Under the pieces are notes generated by a model, which had not been told where the DNA came from, ran no database searches, and worked only from the letters and a program-made list of their open reading frames with translations. The position numbers and the translations under genes were made by a program. A DNA stretch of 13,450 nt, from positions 1 through 13,450 of the forward strand of contig CAMWIG010000034.1 of NCBI GenBank assembly GCA_947174295.1, read 5' to 3'. This document shows, piece by piece, positions 7,338-13,450 of the stretch (its first letter is position 1; every line of letters begins with the position of its first letter). Origin of the DNA: an uncultured Alistipes sp. Lineage in GTDB: Bacteria; Bacteroidota; Bacteroidia; Bacteroidales; Rikenellaceae.

Positions 7338-9662
7338 CTATCGGAGTTTGAAGTTATACGATACGAAAGGCACGGCTCCGAACAGCGAGTACTGTATGGC
7401 CTCGGTCCGGCCGCCGGCCGTCTCCTCGAAAGTTATCATGTAGGGATTGTAGCGGTTGTAGGCGTTGTAGAGCCCGAACACTATCTCGTGCGACCAGCGG
7501 CCGCGGCTCCGCAGCCTGTACACGGCGCTTATGTCGAGACGGTGGCTCGCCGGCGCACGCGAGGCGTTGCGGCGGTCGTAGTAGTAGAGCCACCCGACGT
7601 TCTCCATCCAGTACTTTGCGTTGGGCAGCGTCATCGCCTGCCCCGACGCGAACACCCACGATGCCGAAAGCTCCCAGCGCGGCGATATGTTCCACATAGC
7701 CACTATCGACACGTCGTGCGTGCGGTCGTTGCCCGCCGTGTACCACCGGCCCGAGTCGATGCCAGGTATGCGGTTCTCGGAGCGCGAGAGCGTGTAGGCT
7801 ATCCACCCCGTCACGCGGCCGCGGCTCCTGCGCAGCAGCACCTCGGCGCCGTAAGCCCTTCCGCGGCCGGCCAGCAGCAGAGTCTCTATCTGCACGGCGT
7901 CGGAGTAGGTCGTCGCATCGCGATAGTCGAGCTGTCCGTCGACCGACTTCCAGTACCCCTCGACCGAGAGTTCCCACGCCCCGCGGCCGAACGTGCGGAC
8001 GTACCCCGCCGAGAGGTGGTCGGCCACCTCGGGACGAATCAGATTCGAGCTCGGCACGTAGCGGTCGAACGGCGACGAAATGGCCGAACTGCTCACCGAG
8101 TGTATGTTCTGCGACGTGCGGCCGTAGGCTGCTTTCAGGCTGCTTCGCTCCGTGAGCATGAAGTTGACAGACACGCGCGGTTCGACCCCGGCATATGTCT
8201 TCACCGCCTCCCGGCGGCCGCGGTACGGCTCCGTCGCTGCGATTCCGCCCGACTCATCCAAGCGGTAGAACGGGCTGCCGCCAAGAACGGTGAACAGTTC
8301 CAGCCGCACGCCGAAATTTATTCCCAGCCGCTCGCACGGGCGCCACTCGTCGCCTATCCACACGGCATTCTCCCACCCGCGGCGCACCTCCGACTCGCGG
8401 GAGCGGAAGCCGTCGCCGCCGACCGAGACAATCTCGCCCGTGACGACGCGGTGCAGCGACGACTGCACGCCGAAACGCACGTCGTGCGATGCCGAAGGGC
8501 TCCACAGCACCTCCTCGCGCAGGCCCCACTGCCGCAGTCCCGTCTCCATGTCCTCCGAGCCCGAGAGCGACGACTGCCGCTCGATCGCCGCCCGGTAGTG
8601 CGAGAACAGAACCGTCAGATTCGACGCCATACGGTCGGATATCGAGTGCGACCAGCGAGCCGACGCAGTCTCATTGCCCCACCGCAGCCCCATGACGCGC
8701 CGCATGACCAGATTGTCGCGGCCGAAATATCCCGACACCGATATGCGGTCGCGCTCCGAGAAGCGGTGCGTGAACTTGGCGTTCAGGTCGTAGAAGTTGA
8801 GCTTCGAGCCGTCGAACTTGTCGACGAATGCCAGAAAAGCGTCGGCATACGTCCGCCGGCCGGCCAGATAGAGCGCCGTTCGGTCGTCGGCAATAGGGCA
8901 TTCGAGAGCCAGACGCGCGGCGATGAGCCCCACGCCGCCGTCCATGCCGAAACGGTCGAGTCCGCCGTCCTTCATCCGCGCGTCCAGCGCCGAAGCCACG
9001 CGGCCGCCGTACTGCACTGGCATCGGCGCCTTGTAGAGCGTCATGCCGCCTATGGCGTCGGAGTTGAATGCCGAGAAGAAACCCATCATATGGCCTGAGT
9101 TCGTCACCGGCGCGTCGTCGAGCAGCACGAGGTTCTGAGCCGCCGTGCCGCCGCGTATCTGGAATCCGCACGCTCCGTCGCCCTCGGCCCTTATGCCCGG
9201 CATCAGCTGCAACGACTTCATCAGGTCGCGCTCGCCGAAAAGCACCGGCATGCGGGCCATCTCTTCGAGGTCGACATGCACCGTACCCGCCTGCACCGTC
9301 CTTACCGCCGAACGGTCGTCGGCGCTAATCACCACAGCCTCGATTTCGGTCTGCTGCGCCGTCAGACGAAACGACAGCTCGGCATCCCCGCCGTCGAGCA
9401 CTGCCGTGCGCTCCGCCGGGACATACCCCACGCAGACGCACCGCACGACATATCGTCCTTCGGGCATATCAAGCGCATACGAACCCTCGTCGTCCGACAC
9501 GGCGACCCTGCTCGCCGGCCCGTCGAAAACGACCGCAGCGCCGGCTATCGCCTCGCCGCTCGCAGTGTCGCACACGGCACCGTGCACCGTGCGGAGTCTC
9601 TGCGCCGCAGACTCAGCTACCGCGAACATCGCGAGCAACAATAAGGTTAAGATTCTGACCAT
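7338..9662 (-). CDS. TonB-dependent outer-membrane receptor with N-terminal carboxypeptidase-regulatory-like domain
   Basis: This 774-residue outer-membrane receptor should import a ligand using TonB energy. A signal peptide (about 1-20, ending ESAAQ) precedes a carboxypeptidase-regulatory-like domain (about 25-105; VHGAVCDTASGEAIAGAAVV). The plug domain (about 125-230) contains ERDLMKSLQLMPGI, GFQIRGGTAAQNLVLLDDAP and PVQYGGRVASALDARMKDG, all typical. The rest is a beta-barrel with alternating aromatic strands, ending FVSYNFKLR. It is shorter than SusC proteins (about 1000 residues) and has no SusD neighbour. Its partner is the DUF4249 lipoprotein directly downstream. Ligand is unknown; glycan, peptide, siderophore or vitamin transport are all possible. 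The ATG at 9662 gives a good signal peptide. A TACCTTTG sequence lies only 7 bases before it, so either the message is nearly leaderless or that motif is not the promoter. Confidence 0.92.
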   Translation of the reverse strand: MVRILTLLLLAMFAVAESAAQRLRTVHGAVCDTASGEAIAGAAVVFDGPASRVAVSDDEGSYALDMPEGRYVVRCVCVGYVPAERTAVLDGGDAELSFRLTAQQTEIEAVVISADDRSAVRTVQAGTVHVDLEEMARMPVLFGERDLMKSLQLMPGIRAEGDGACGFQIRGGTAAQNLVLLDDAPVTNSGHMMGFFSAFNSDAIGGMTLYKAPMPVQYGGRVASALDARMKDGGLDRFGMDGGVGLIAARLALECPIADDRTALYLAGRRTYADAFLAFVDKFDGSKLNFYDLNAKFTHRFSERDRISVSGYFGRDNLVMRRVMGLRWGNETASARWSHSISDRMASNLTVLFSHYRAAIERQSSLSGSEDMETGLRQWGLREEVLWSPSASHDVRFGVQSSLHRVVTGEIVSVGGDGFRSRESEVRRGWENAVWIGDEWRPCERLGINFGVRLELFTVLGGSPFYRLDESGGIAATEPYRGRREAVKTYAGVEPRVSVNFMLTERSSLKAAYGRTSQNIHSVSSSAISSPFDRYVPSSNLIRPEVADHLSAGYVRTFGRGAWELSVEGYWKSVDGQLDYRDATTYSDAVQIETLLLAGRGRAYGAEVLLRRSRGRVTGWIAYTLSRSENRIPGIDSGRWYTAGNDRTHDVSIVAMWNISPRWELSASWVFASGQAMTLPNAKYWMENVGWLYYYDRRNASRAPASHRLDISAVYRLRSRGRWSHEIVFGLYNAYNRYNPYMITFEETAGGRTEAIQYSLFGAVPFVSYNFKLR

Positions 9663-9669
9663 GACCCGG

Positions 9670-9677
9670 CAAAGGTA
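9670..9677 (-). promoter_or_regulatory. Weak candidate -7 element of the receptor operon
   Basis: TACCTTTG on the minus strand fits TAnnTTTG but lies 7 bases from the receptor ATG, and no TTG box is found about 20 bases upstream. If used, the transcript would have almost no leader. I found no better promoter on this strand in 9678-9763. Confidence 0.3.
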
Positions 9678-9740
9678 ACAATAAAAAGAAAACTACGTCC
9701 CGAAAAGAGTGGAATGCGTGCAAAATATCGCGGCATGCCG

Positions 9741-9771
9741 TTGCAAAATCGAATTGTTTTCATTATCTTTG
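9741..9771 (+). promoter_or_regulatory. Promoter of the exported metallo-hydrolase gene
   Basis: TATCTTTG at 9764-9771 matches TAnnTTTG, with TTG at 9741-9743 exactly 20 bases upstream. Transcription from about 9776 would leave a leader of about 167 bases before the ATG at 9943, much longer than the other leaders in this window. Confidence 0.65.
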
Positions 9772-9870
9772 ACTACGTCTTAGATACTGCGTCCCGGCAA
9801 AGCCGCGAATAAGTTCGCTTTTGCTCTCGACTTAACCGACTTGGGCTACGGCATCAGATACAGCGGCTCG

Positions 9871-9897
9871 GCCATGCCCGGACAGTGCCGGCATGGC
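9871..9897 (+). other. Leader hairpin upstream of the metallo-hydrolase gene
   Basis: GCCATGCC (9871-9878) pairs with GGCATGGC (9890-9897). With one bulged C the stem extends by two further G-C pairs, leaving a loop of about six bases (ACAGTG). It sits in the long leader 9772-9942 and has no T-run after it, so it is not a terminator. I recognise no known riboswitch or RNA family there; its role is unknown. Confidence 0.4.
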
Positions 9898-9942
9898 ATC
9901 CGGCCCACCCGTATCTTCGGCTTGTACGAAATTTGCACTCTC

Positions 9943-10689
9943 ATGTTACGTAAACTCTTATTCGTTATGGCACTTTTCTCTCTTTTCGGTGGCTCGTCCA
10001 AGGCGGCGACATATCCGACCGACACCTTTACGGCAAAGGACGGCAGCGAAATCCGCATCACCTTCTTCCGCCACGCCTCGCTGGCTATCGAAGCGAAGGG
10101 AAAGCACATCTACGCCGACCCCGTGTCGGAGTTCGCCGAGTACGCACGTCTCCCGAAGGCCGACCTCGTGCTGGTCACCCACTCGCACGACGACCACCTC
10201 GACCGTGCGGCAATCGACGACCTCACCACGCGTGCGTCGCAAATCGTGTGCGACAAGACCTCGGCCGAGGCGTTCGACTTCGAATGCACCACGATGACGC
10301 CCGGTATGACAACCGACCCGTTCGCATGGCTCCATATCGAAGCGCGGCCGGCATACAACACCTCCGAGGGCCGCACGAAGTTCCACCCGCGCGAACGCGA
10401 GGACTGCGGCTACCTTCTGACCCTCTGCGGCGGCACGCGCATCTACATCCCGGGCGACACGGAGGACAACGACGAGCTGCTCGCCCTGCGCGACATCGAC
10501 ATTCTGATGCTGCCCGTGAACCAGCCGTACACCATGACCGTCGAGCAGGCCGTGCGCGTGGTAAAGGCCGTCCGGCCGAAAGTGTTCTACCCCATCCACT
10601 ACGGCCAGACCGACACGACGACCGACATCGACCGTCTCGCGGCCGAGCTCGAAGGCGTGACCGAGGTGCGCATCCGGCCGATGGACTGA
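9943..10689 (+). CDS. Exported UlaG-like metallo-beta-lactamase-fold hydrolase
   Basis: From the ATG at 9943 the product has 248 residues and begins with a signal peptide (MLRKLLFVMALFSLFGGSSKA, cleaved near 21), so it acts outside the cytoplasm. Starting at the in-frame ATG at 9841 would put 34 non-conserved residues in front of that signal. The metal centre is visible: His80, His82, Asp84 and His85 in THSHDDHLD, Asp172 in IPGDTED and His219 in YPIHYGQTD. The layout matches the UlaG-like branch of the metallo-beta-lactamase superfamily, in which family members hydrolyse lactones or phosphoesters. It is not a close match to antibiotic-hydrolysing beta-lactamases. The substrate cannot be told from sequence. 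It has its own promoter and ends at a bidirectional terminator shared with the convergent dehydrogenase. Confidence 0.88.
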   Translation: MLRKLLFVMALFSLFGGSSKAATYPTDTFTAKDGSEIRITFFRHASLAIEAKGKHIYADPVSEFAEYARLPKADLVLVTHSHDDHLDRAAIDDLTTRASQIVCDKTSAEAFDFECTTMTPGMTTDPFAWLHIEARPAYNTSEGRTKFHPREREDCGYLLTLCGGTRIYIPGDTEDNDELLALRDIDILMLPVNQPYTMTVEQAVRVVKAVRPKVFYPIHYGQTDTTTDIDRLAAELEGVTEVRIRPMD

Positions 10690-10718
10690 CACCCTGCGCG
10701 GCACCCGGCCGCCGGCAT

Positions 10719-10754
10719 AAAAAACGCCCCTGCCCGAACAAGGCAGGGGCGTTT
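10719..10754. terminator. Bidirectional terminator between convergent genes
   Basis: A perfect 13-bp inverted repeat has its left arm AAACGCCCCTGCC at 10722-10734 and its right arm at 10742-10754. The loop is CGAACAA. On the minus strand it ends in a run of six T residues (10719-10724 on the + strand are A). On the + strand only TTT follows the GC stem. It is therefore strongest for the dehydrogenase gene and also serves the hydrolase gene. Confidence 0.88.
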
Positions 10755-10771
10755 CGGCAAACTGCGGCGCA

Positions 10772-11728
10772 CTACACGGCCACATTGTTCACCGTGCGGC
10801 CTTCGACGTAGCTGCGCAGGTTGTCGGCGGCGATGCGCATAAGCCGCTCGCGCGCTTCGCGCGTGGCCCATGCGATGTGTGGCGTTATGAAGCAGTTGCG
10901 GGCCGAAAGCAGCGGATTGTCCGACTCGGGAGGTTCGGAGCAGAGCACGTCGAGTCCTGCGGCGAAGATTGTCCCGGCATTCAGCGCATCGGCCAGGTCG
11001 CGCTCCACGACCAGCGGCCCGCGGCCGGTGTTTATGAGAATCGACGTCGGCTTCATCATGGCGAGCCGCGCGGCATCGACCATTCCGCGCGTCGACTCCG
11101 TGAGCGGGCAGTGCAGGCTCACCACGTCGCACGAGCGGAACAGCTCGTCGAGCTCCGCCTTGCGCACACCCGCAGGCAGCGACTCGGCGCTCTTCGACGT
11201 GAAGGCCCACACCTCCATGCCGAACGCTGCGGCTATGCGCGCCGCGGCGCTTCCCGTGTTGCCGAACCCGACGATGCCCATACGCTTTCCGGCCAGCTCC
11301 ACGAGCGGAAAATCCCAATAGCAGAAGTCGGCCGAGCGCGACCAGCGGCCGCGGCGGTTCTCGTCCGTATAGTGCTCCACGCGCTGCGCAATGGCGAGCA
11401 GATGGGCGAAGACCGTCTGCGCCACCGACGCCGTACCGTAGGCCGGAATGTTGGTAACGACGATTCCCTCCTCGCGCGCCGCAGCGACATCCACCACGTT
11501 GTAGCCCGTCGCCAGCACACCGACGTATCGCAGCCGCGGCAGCGAGCGCAGCATTGCAGCCGTGAGCGGCGTCTTGTTGGTCAGCAGCACGTCGGCATCG
11601 GCCGCACGTTCGGCAATCTGCTCCGGGGACGTGCGGTCGTAGACCGTCACCGAGCCCATACTTTCGAATTCGCGCCACGACAAATCGCCGGGATTGAGGC
11701 CGTAGCCGTCGAGAACTTTTATCACCAT
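10772..11728 (-). CDS. D-2-hydroxyacid dehydrogenase, probably glycerate dehydrogenase/hydroxypyruvate reductase
   Basis: The 318-residue cytoplasmic enzyme belongs to the D-isomer-specific 2-hydroxyacid dehydrogenase family, which reduces 2-keto acids to D-2-hydroxy acids with NAD(P)H. The nucleotide-binding motif is GIVGFGNTG (151-159). The catalytic set is complete: Arg236 in INTGRGP, Glu265 in LDVLCSEPP and His284 in ITPHIAWATRE. The stretch after the second strand of the cofactor fold is WAFTSKS, without the acidic residue usual for NAD. NADP or relaxed cofactor use is therefore possible. The substrate is inferred from similarity to Bacteroidetes enzymes annotated as glycerate dehydrogenase; other keto acids cannot be excluded. 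The ATG at 11728 begins the expected first strand (MVIKVLDGYG), 27 bases after a promoter. It is transcribed alone, divergent from the GNAT/gcvT unit. Confidence 0.9.
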   Translation of the reverse strand: MVIKVLDGYGLNPGDLSWREFESMGSVTVYDRTSPEQIAERAADADVLLTNKTPLTAAMLRSLPRLRYVGVLATGYNVVDVAAAREEGIVVTNIPAYGTASVAQTVFAHLLAIAQRVEHYTDENRRGRWSRSADFCYWDFPLVELAGKRMGIVGFGNTGSAAARIAAAFGMEVWAFTSKSAESLPAGVRKAELDELFRSCDVVSLHCPLTESTRGMVDAARLAMMKPTSILINTGRGPLVVERDLADALNAGTIFAAGLDVLCSEPPESDNPLLSARNCFITPHIAWATREARERLMRIAADNLRSYVEGRTVNNVAV

Positions 11729-11754
11729 AACGATTAAAATTTCATCTTACACGG

Positions 11755-11785
11755 CAAAGGTAATCCCTTTCGGTTGCTTATGAAA
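11755..11785 (-). promoter_or_regulatory. Promoter of the hydroxyacid dehydrogenase gene
   Basis: On the minus strand TACCTTTG (11755-11762) matches TAnnTTTG, with TTTC (11782-11785) 19 bases upstream. The start site would be near 11750, about 22 bases before the ATG at 11728. It overlaps the promoter of the divergent gene, so the two could compete for RNA polymerase. Confidence 0.6.
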
Positions 11786-11804
11786 CGAAAAAATACTATT
11801 TTTG
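11774..11804 (+). promoter_or_regulatory. Promoter of the GNAT-like/gcvT unit
   Basis: TATTTTTG at 11797-11804 matches TAnnTTTG, with TTG at 11774-11776 exactly 20 bases upstream. Transcription from about 11810 rules out upstream in-frame starts such as the ATG at 11780 and supports the ATG at 11828. Confidence 0.7.
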
Positions 11805-11827
11805 CATTGTACGAATGCAACAGACCG

Positions 11828-13039
11828 ATGAACAACGCAAAATATACTCTGCACGAGGTGACCTCTCCGGCACTCGCGCGCGATTTCCTCAATCTTCCGA
11901 AACGAATCTACAAGGGCAACCGCAACTGGGTATGCCCGCTCGACAACGACATCGAAGCCGTCTTCGACCGCTCGAAGAACGAACTTTTCGCCGACGGCGA
12001 GGCTATCCGCTGGGTGGCGCGCGACGAGTCGGGCGAGGTCGTGGGCCGCATCGCGGCCTTCTACAACCGCGAGCTGGCCTCGCGCAGCGAACAGCCGACG
12101 GGAGGATGCGGATTCTTCGAGGCGCTGAACGACCAGGCACTGGCCGACATGCTCTTCGACGCCGCCCGCATGTGGCTCGCGAGCCGCGGCATGGAGGCCA
12201 TGGACGGCCCGATAAACTTCGGCCCGCGCGACTCGTGGTGGGGGCTTCTCGTCGAGGGATACGAGTTCCAGCCGCTCTACGGCAACCCCTATAACCCGCC
12301 CTACTACAAGGAGCTGTTCGAAAACTACGGATTCCGCAACTACTTCAACCAGAACACCTATCTGTGGCGCGTGAACAACGACGAACTGAACTCGCTGGTG
12401 CTCGACCGCGCAAAGCGCGTATACTCCACGCCGGGCTATCGGTTCGACCACCTGCACATGGACCGTCTGGAAGAGGCGACCGAGGATTTCAGAGTGATTT
12501 ACAACCGCGCATGGTCGCTCTTCACAGGCGTGAAACCGCTCGACAAGGAGGAGGCGCAGCGAATCATGCGGACGCTCAAACCAATCATCGACCCCGAAAT
12601 CATCTACTTCGCCTACTTCAACGACGAGCCTATCGGATTCTTCGTTCTGGTTCCCGATCTGAACCGCATCATCGGCCGCTTCAACGGCAGGCTCAACCTG
12701 TGGAACAAGCTGCGGCTGATGTGGGACTTGAAAGTCGCGCACAAGTGCGACCGCATGTTCGGAATGATATTCGGCATCGCTCCCGAGTTCCACGGCAAGG
12801 GCGTCGAGTCGGGCATCATGCGCTACATGCTCGAATGGTACGTGCAGAGCGGGCGCTGCCGCTACCAGACGATGGAGTTCGCATGGATAGGCGACTTCAA
12901 CCCCGTCATGAACCGCATGATAGAGACCTACGTATGCGCGTCGAAACACAAGATGCACACCACCTACCGCTATCTGTTCGACCGCACCAAGGAGTTCCAC
13001 CGCTGCCCCCGCATGGGAGTCAAGCGCCGCAAGGATTAA
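11828..13039 (+). CDS. Uncharacterised GNAT-superfamily N-acetyltransferase-like protein
   Basis: The 403-residue soluble protein resembles a Bacteroidetes family annotated only as GNAT acetyltransferase. The N-terminal part (YKGNRNWVCPLDND, then IRWVARDESGEVVGRIAAFY) looks like the first strands of a GNAT fold. In the C-terminal part, APEFHGKGVESGIM (about 318-331, with His322-Gly323-Lys324-Gly325) matches the acetyl-CoA pyrophosphate loop of motif A, and YFAYFNDEPIGFFVLVPD matches a core strand pair. The length suggests two GNAT-like halves of which the second keeps the cofactor motif. The acceptor is unknown. The start at 11828 (MNNAKYTLHEV) is chosen because the promoter ends at 11804, excluding upstream ATG or TTG codons. 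It is the first gene of a likely operon with gcvT, 37 bases downstream. Confidence 0.82.
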   Translation: MNNAKYTLHEVTSPALARDFLNLPKRIYKGNRNWVCPLDNDIEAVFDRSKNELFADGEAIRWVARDESGEVVGRIAAFYNRELASRSEQPTGGCGFFEALNDQALADMLFDAARMWLASRGMEAMDGPINFGPRDSWWGLLVEGYEFQPLYGNPYNPPYYKELFENYGFRNYFNQNTYLWRVNNDELNSLVLDRAKRVYSTPGYRFDHLHMDRLEEATEDFRVIYNRAWSLFTGVKPLDKEEAQRIMRTLKPIIDPEIIYFAYFNDEPIGFFVLVPDLNRIIGRFNGRLNLWNKLRLMWDLKVAHKCDRMFGMIFGIAPEFHGKGVESGIMRYMLEWYVQSGRCRYQTMEFAWIGDFNPVMNRMIETYVCASKHKMHTTYRYLFDRTKEFHRCPRMGVKRRKD

Positions 13040-13076
13040 TCAGCAGCAAACCGACAAAACTTCACATATCATAACG

Positions 13077-13450
13077 ATGAAAACCACAGCTTTTACCAAG
13101 TATCACGTCGCCGCAGGCGCCAAGATGGCCCCCTTCGCGGGATACGACATGCCTATCGAATTCACGGGCATCAACGACGAGCACCTCTGCGTCCGCAACC
13201 GCGCCGGAGTATTCGACGTGAGCCACATGGGCGAAATATGGGTCAAGGGCCCGCAGGCGCTCGCACTGTTGCAGCGCATAACCTCGAACGACGTCGCGAA
13301 GCTCTACGACGGCAAGGTGCAGTATTCGTGCATGCCCAACGGCCGCGGCGGCATCGTCGACGACATTCTGGTCTACCGCGTCGACGCCGAGACCTACATG
13401 CTCTGCGTCAACGCCGCAAACGTCGACAAGGATTGGGCGCATATCTGCGC
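13077..13450 (+). CDS. gcvT: Aminomethyltransferase (glycine cleavage system T protein), N-terminal part
   Basis: The frame opens at the ATG at 13077 and runs off the window after 124 codons, about a third of the usual 360-residue enzyme. The T protein transfers the one-carbon unit of the aminomethyl-lipoyl H protein to tetrahydrofolate, releasing ammonia, in the cytoplasm. The visible part is unmistakable: KTTAFTKYHVAAGAKMAPFA, then GYDMPIEF, then FDVSHMGEIWVKG. It continues QYSCMPNGRGGIVDDILVYR, where the acidic pair Asp95-Asp96 covers the conserved catalytic aspartate region. The gene is 37 bases after the GNAT-like gene, without a terminator or a recognisable promoter between, so co-transcription is likely. 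Other gcv genes, if linked, would lie beyond the window. Confidence 0.95.
   Translation, partial: MKTTAFTKYHVAAGAKMAPFAGYDMPIEFTGINDEHLCVRNRAGVFDVSHMGEIWVKGPQALALLQRITSNDVAKLYDGKVQYSCMPNGRGGIVDDILVYRVDAETYMLCVNAANVDKDWAHIC

Noticed and set aside
6055..7443. 462-codon + strand frame covering the HxlR gene and running opposite the DUF4249 gene
   Set aside because: It is in a different frame from the HxlR protein and gives Arg/His/Ala-rich sequence without domains. Both true genes are recognisable in other frames.
7338..9662. SusC-type glycan importer
   Set aside because: The receptor is only 774 residues and has no SusD-like partner; the DUF4249 neighbour marks a different receptor class.
9871..9897. 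Leader hairpin read as a terminator or attenuator
   Set aside because: No T-run follows the stem and no leader peptide with a codon bias was seen, so only an unassigned hairpin is reported.
9841..9942. N-terminal extension of the metallo-hydrolase from the ATG at 9841
   Set aside because: It would bury the signal peptide behind 34 residues unlike the family; the ATG at 9943 starts directly at the signal peptide.
9943..10689. Beta-lactam resistance enzyme
   Set aside because: The metal motif is shared by the whole superfamily, and the remaining layout (YNT, GDTED, IHYGQTD) is that of UlaG-like hydrolases rather than class B beta-lactamases.
11747..13000. 417-codon open frame on the minus strand opposite the GNAT-like gene
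   Set aside because: It has no domain, signal or promoter of its own, and the opposite frame has conserved GNAT motifs and a good promoter.

Overview
The window looks like chromosomal DNA of a high-GC Bacteroidales bacterium, most likely Alistipes or a close Rikenellaceae relative. This is inferred from gene content, not from a search. The pointers are a hybrid two-component regulator with a periplasmic propeller, a TonB-dependent receptor paired with a DUF4249 lipoprotein, and promoters of the Bacteroidetes type (a TTG or TTTC box, 19-20 bases, then TAnnTTTG). The sequence ends in two partial genes, and no tRNA, rRNA, CRISPR array, insertion sequence or phage gene was seen.

Layout. Bases 1-1108 (+) hold the tail of a probable ROK-family sugar kinase and a complete type I mannose-6-phosphate isomerase, 16 bases apart and closed by a strong terminator. 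Bases 1184-5268 (+) are a promoter and a 1351-residue hybrid sensor kinase/response regulator/AraC protein (HTCS) with all catalytic residues present. No SusC/SusD pair or glycosidase gene lies beside it. A 15-bp stem-loop separates it from a convergent small cupin gene (5425-5874, -). The cupin is divergent from an HxlR-type regulator (6173-6553, +). Their shared control region carries two good promoters and a perfect 16-bp palindrome, which is a strong operator candidate.

Bases 6532-9662 (-) are a two-gene outer-membrane operon, TonB-dependent receptor then DUF4249 lipoprotein, with 2 bases between them. Its last gene overlaps the HxlR gene tail-to-tail by 22 bases. Divergent from it is an exported UlaG-like metallo-beta-lactamase-fold hydrolase (9943-10689, +) with an unusually long leader. 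A bidirectional terminator separates that gene from a convergent D-2-hydroxyacid dehydrogenase (10772-11728, -). The dehydrogenase is divergent from a GNAT-like protein (11828-13039, +), which is followed after 37 bases by gcvT of the glycine cleavage system, cut by the window end.

How the genes fit together. The kinase/ManA pair feeds hexoses into fructose-6-phosphate. The HTCS is a glycan-type sensor that probably controls genes elsewhere. The cupin/HxlR pair is a likely local regulatory circuit. The receptor/DUF4249 pair takes up an unknown ligand. The dehydrogenase and GcvT both touch glycine/serine/hydroxypyruvate metabolism but have separate promoters. Most of the window is ordinary core or accessory Bacteroidales content. 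The points most worth a second look are the G9 tract inside the HTCS ATPase domain and the palindromic cupin/HxlR control region. I do not see clear evidence of a wholly new system.
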